From: an uncultured Flavobacteriaceae bacterium
GTDB lineage: Bacteria; Bacteroidota; Bacteroidia; Flavobacteriales; Flavobacteriaceae
Direction of reading: 5' to 3'
Assembly (NCBI GenBank): GCA_913044085.1
Contig: CAJWNW010000010.1
Coordinates: 1-25,452, forward strand
DNA: 25,452 bases
Made by a program: the position numbers and the translations under genes. This document shows positions 25,136-25,452 of the stretch, piece by piece (the first letter of the stretch is position 1; each line of letters starts with the position of its first letter). The notes under the pieces are model-generated. The model was not told the DNA's origin and did not search any database. It saw only the letters and a program-made list of their open reading frames with translations.

Positions 25136-25452
25136 TTATCGAGTGTTCAAATTTTCTTCACTGTAAACACGCTCAACCACTATGTCTGTCATTTTGCGCA
25201 TTTCATCTAAGCTCATATCGTCTTTATATTTTACCTGTAGAGCCTTTAATTTTTTCTTTAAAAGCTTTGTCAATTTTTTATACTTGGGTTGTCCATACAA
25301 ATTGTTCATTTCGTCAGGATCATTGTCCAAATCATACAATTCCCACTCATCCATACTGTAGTAAAAGTGAATCAGCTTAAAACGCTTGGTACGAATCCCA
25401 TAGTGTGGCTGAACCATATGCCACTTTGGATATTCATAATAATGGTAGTAAA
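25136..25452 (-). CDS. S1-family sulfatase, C-terminal part (S1_11-like)
   Basis: The open frame enters from the right edge and ends with TAA at 25136-25138. About 105 C-terminal residues are visible. They begin YYHYYEYPKWHMVQPHYGIR, followed by TKRFKLIHFYYSMDEWELYD and LDNDPDEMNNLYG. This is the C-terminal subdomain of an arylsulfatase, where the substrate pocket is closed and the ELYDL-x-x-DP motif sits. The YYHYYEYP-x-x-H stretch is typical of the S1_11-like group related to glucosamine-6-sulfatases. The active-site cysteine is outside the window. The apparent ATG at 25417 is internal, not the start. The gene is the fourth sulfatase of the locus and is oriented toward the two-domain protein gene 220 bp away. 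Confidence 0.87.
   Translation of the reverse strand, partial: YYHYYEYPKWHMVQPHYGIRTKRFKLIHFYYSMDEWELYDLDNDPDEMNNLYGQPKYKKLTKLLKKKLKALQVKYKDDMSLDEMRKMTDIVVERVYSEENLNTR

Noticed and set aside
25102..25380. Plus-strand open frame of 92 codons
   Set aside because: It is antisense to the sulfatase C-terminus and has no recognisable protein features. The same applies to other short frames opposite the large genes.
25136..25417. Separate 93-residue gene starting at ATG 25417
   Set aside because: The frame stays open to the window edge with sulfatase-like residues upstream of that ATG, so it is an internal Met of a larger sulfatase.

Overview
The window comes from a marine-type member of the Bacteroidota, most likely a Flavobacteriia. 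The DNA is AT-rich. It carries a SusC/SusD pair, a one-protein hybrid two-component regulator, four proteins with the type IX secretion (T9SS) C-terminal sorting domain, and at least four sulfatases, which points to sulfated algal or other marine glycans. No RNA gene, insertion sequence, integrase or CRISPR array was seen.

Nearly the whole window is one polysaccharide utilization locus (PUL). Positions 1-16913 hold a tightly packed minus-strand operon. In transcription order it encodes a SusC TonB-dependent transporter, a SusD lipoprotein, a GH30 endo-xylanase-like enzyme, three S1 sulfatases of three different types, a secreted parallel beta-helix protein with a carbohydrate-binding module, a GH10 xylanase, a GPH-family sugar symporter and a cytoplasmic GH43 glycosidase cut by the window edge. 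Gaps are mostly 2-22 bp, with one TAATG overlap. The only large internal gap is 135 bp (5261-5395). A 228-bp intergenic region separates this operon from the divergent plus-strand regulator (17142-21272), which has a 14-blade periplasmic sensor, histidine kinase, receiver and AraC output.

The right-hand part (21269-25452) is again on the minus strand. It holds a GH5 glycanase with CBM-like and T9SS domains, a 112-residue exported protein of unknown function, a two-domain secreted T9SS protein of unknown function, and the C-terminus of a fourth sulfatase that continues past the right edge. A strong intrinsic terminator lies between the small gene and GH5. Its U-run ends 8 nt before the GH5 GTG start codon.

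Proposed working: GH30, GH5 and the beta-helix protein act outside the cell or at its surface. SusCD imports sulfated xylo-oligosaccharides. Periplasmic or lipid-anchored sulfatases and GH10 desulfate and shorten them. The GPH symporter takes the products into the cytoplasm, where GH43 releases monosaccharides. The regulator senses the oligosaccharides in the periplasm. The inferred target is a sulfated xylan or xylose-rich sulfated polysaccharide. That is inference from gene content, not proof.
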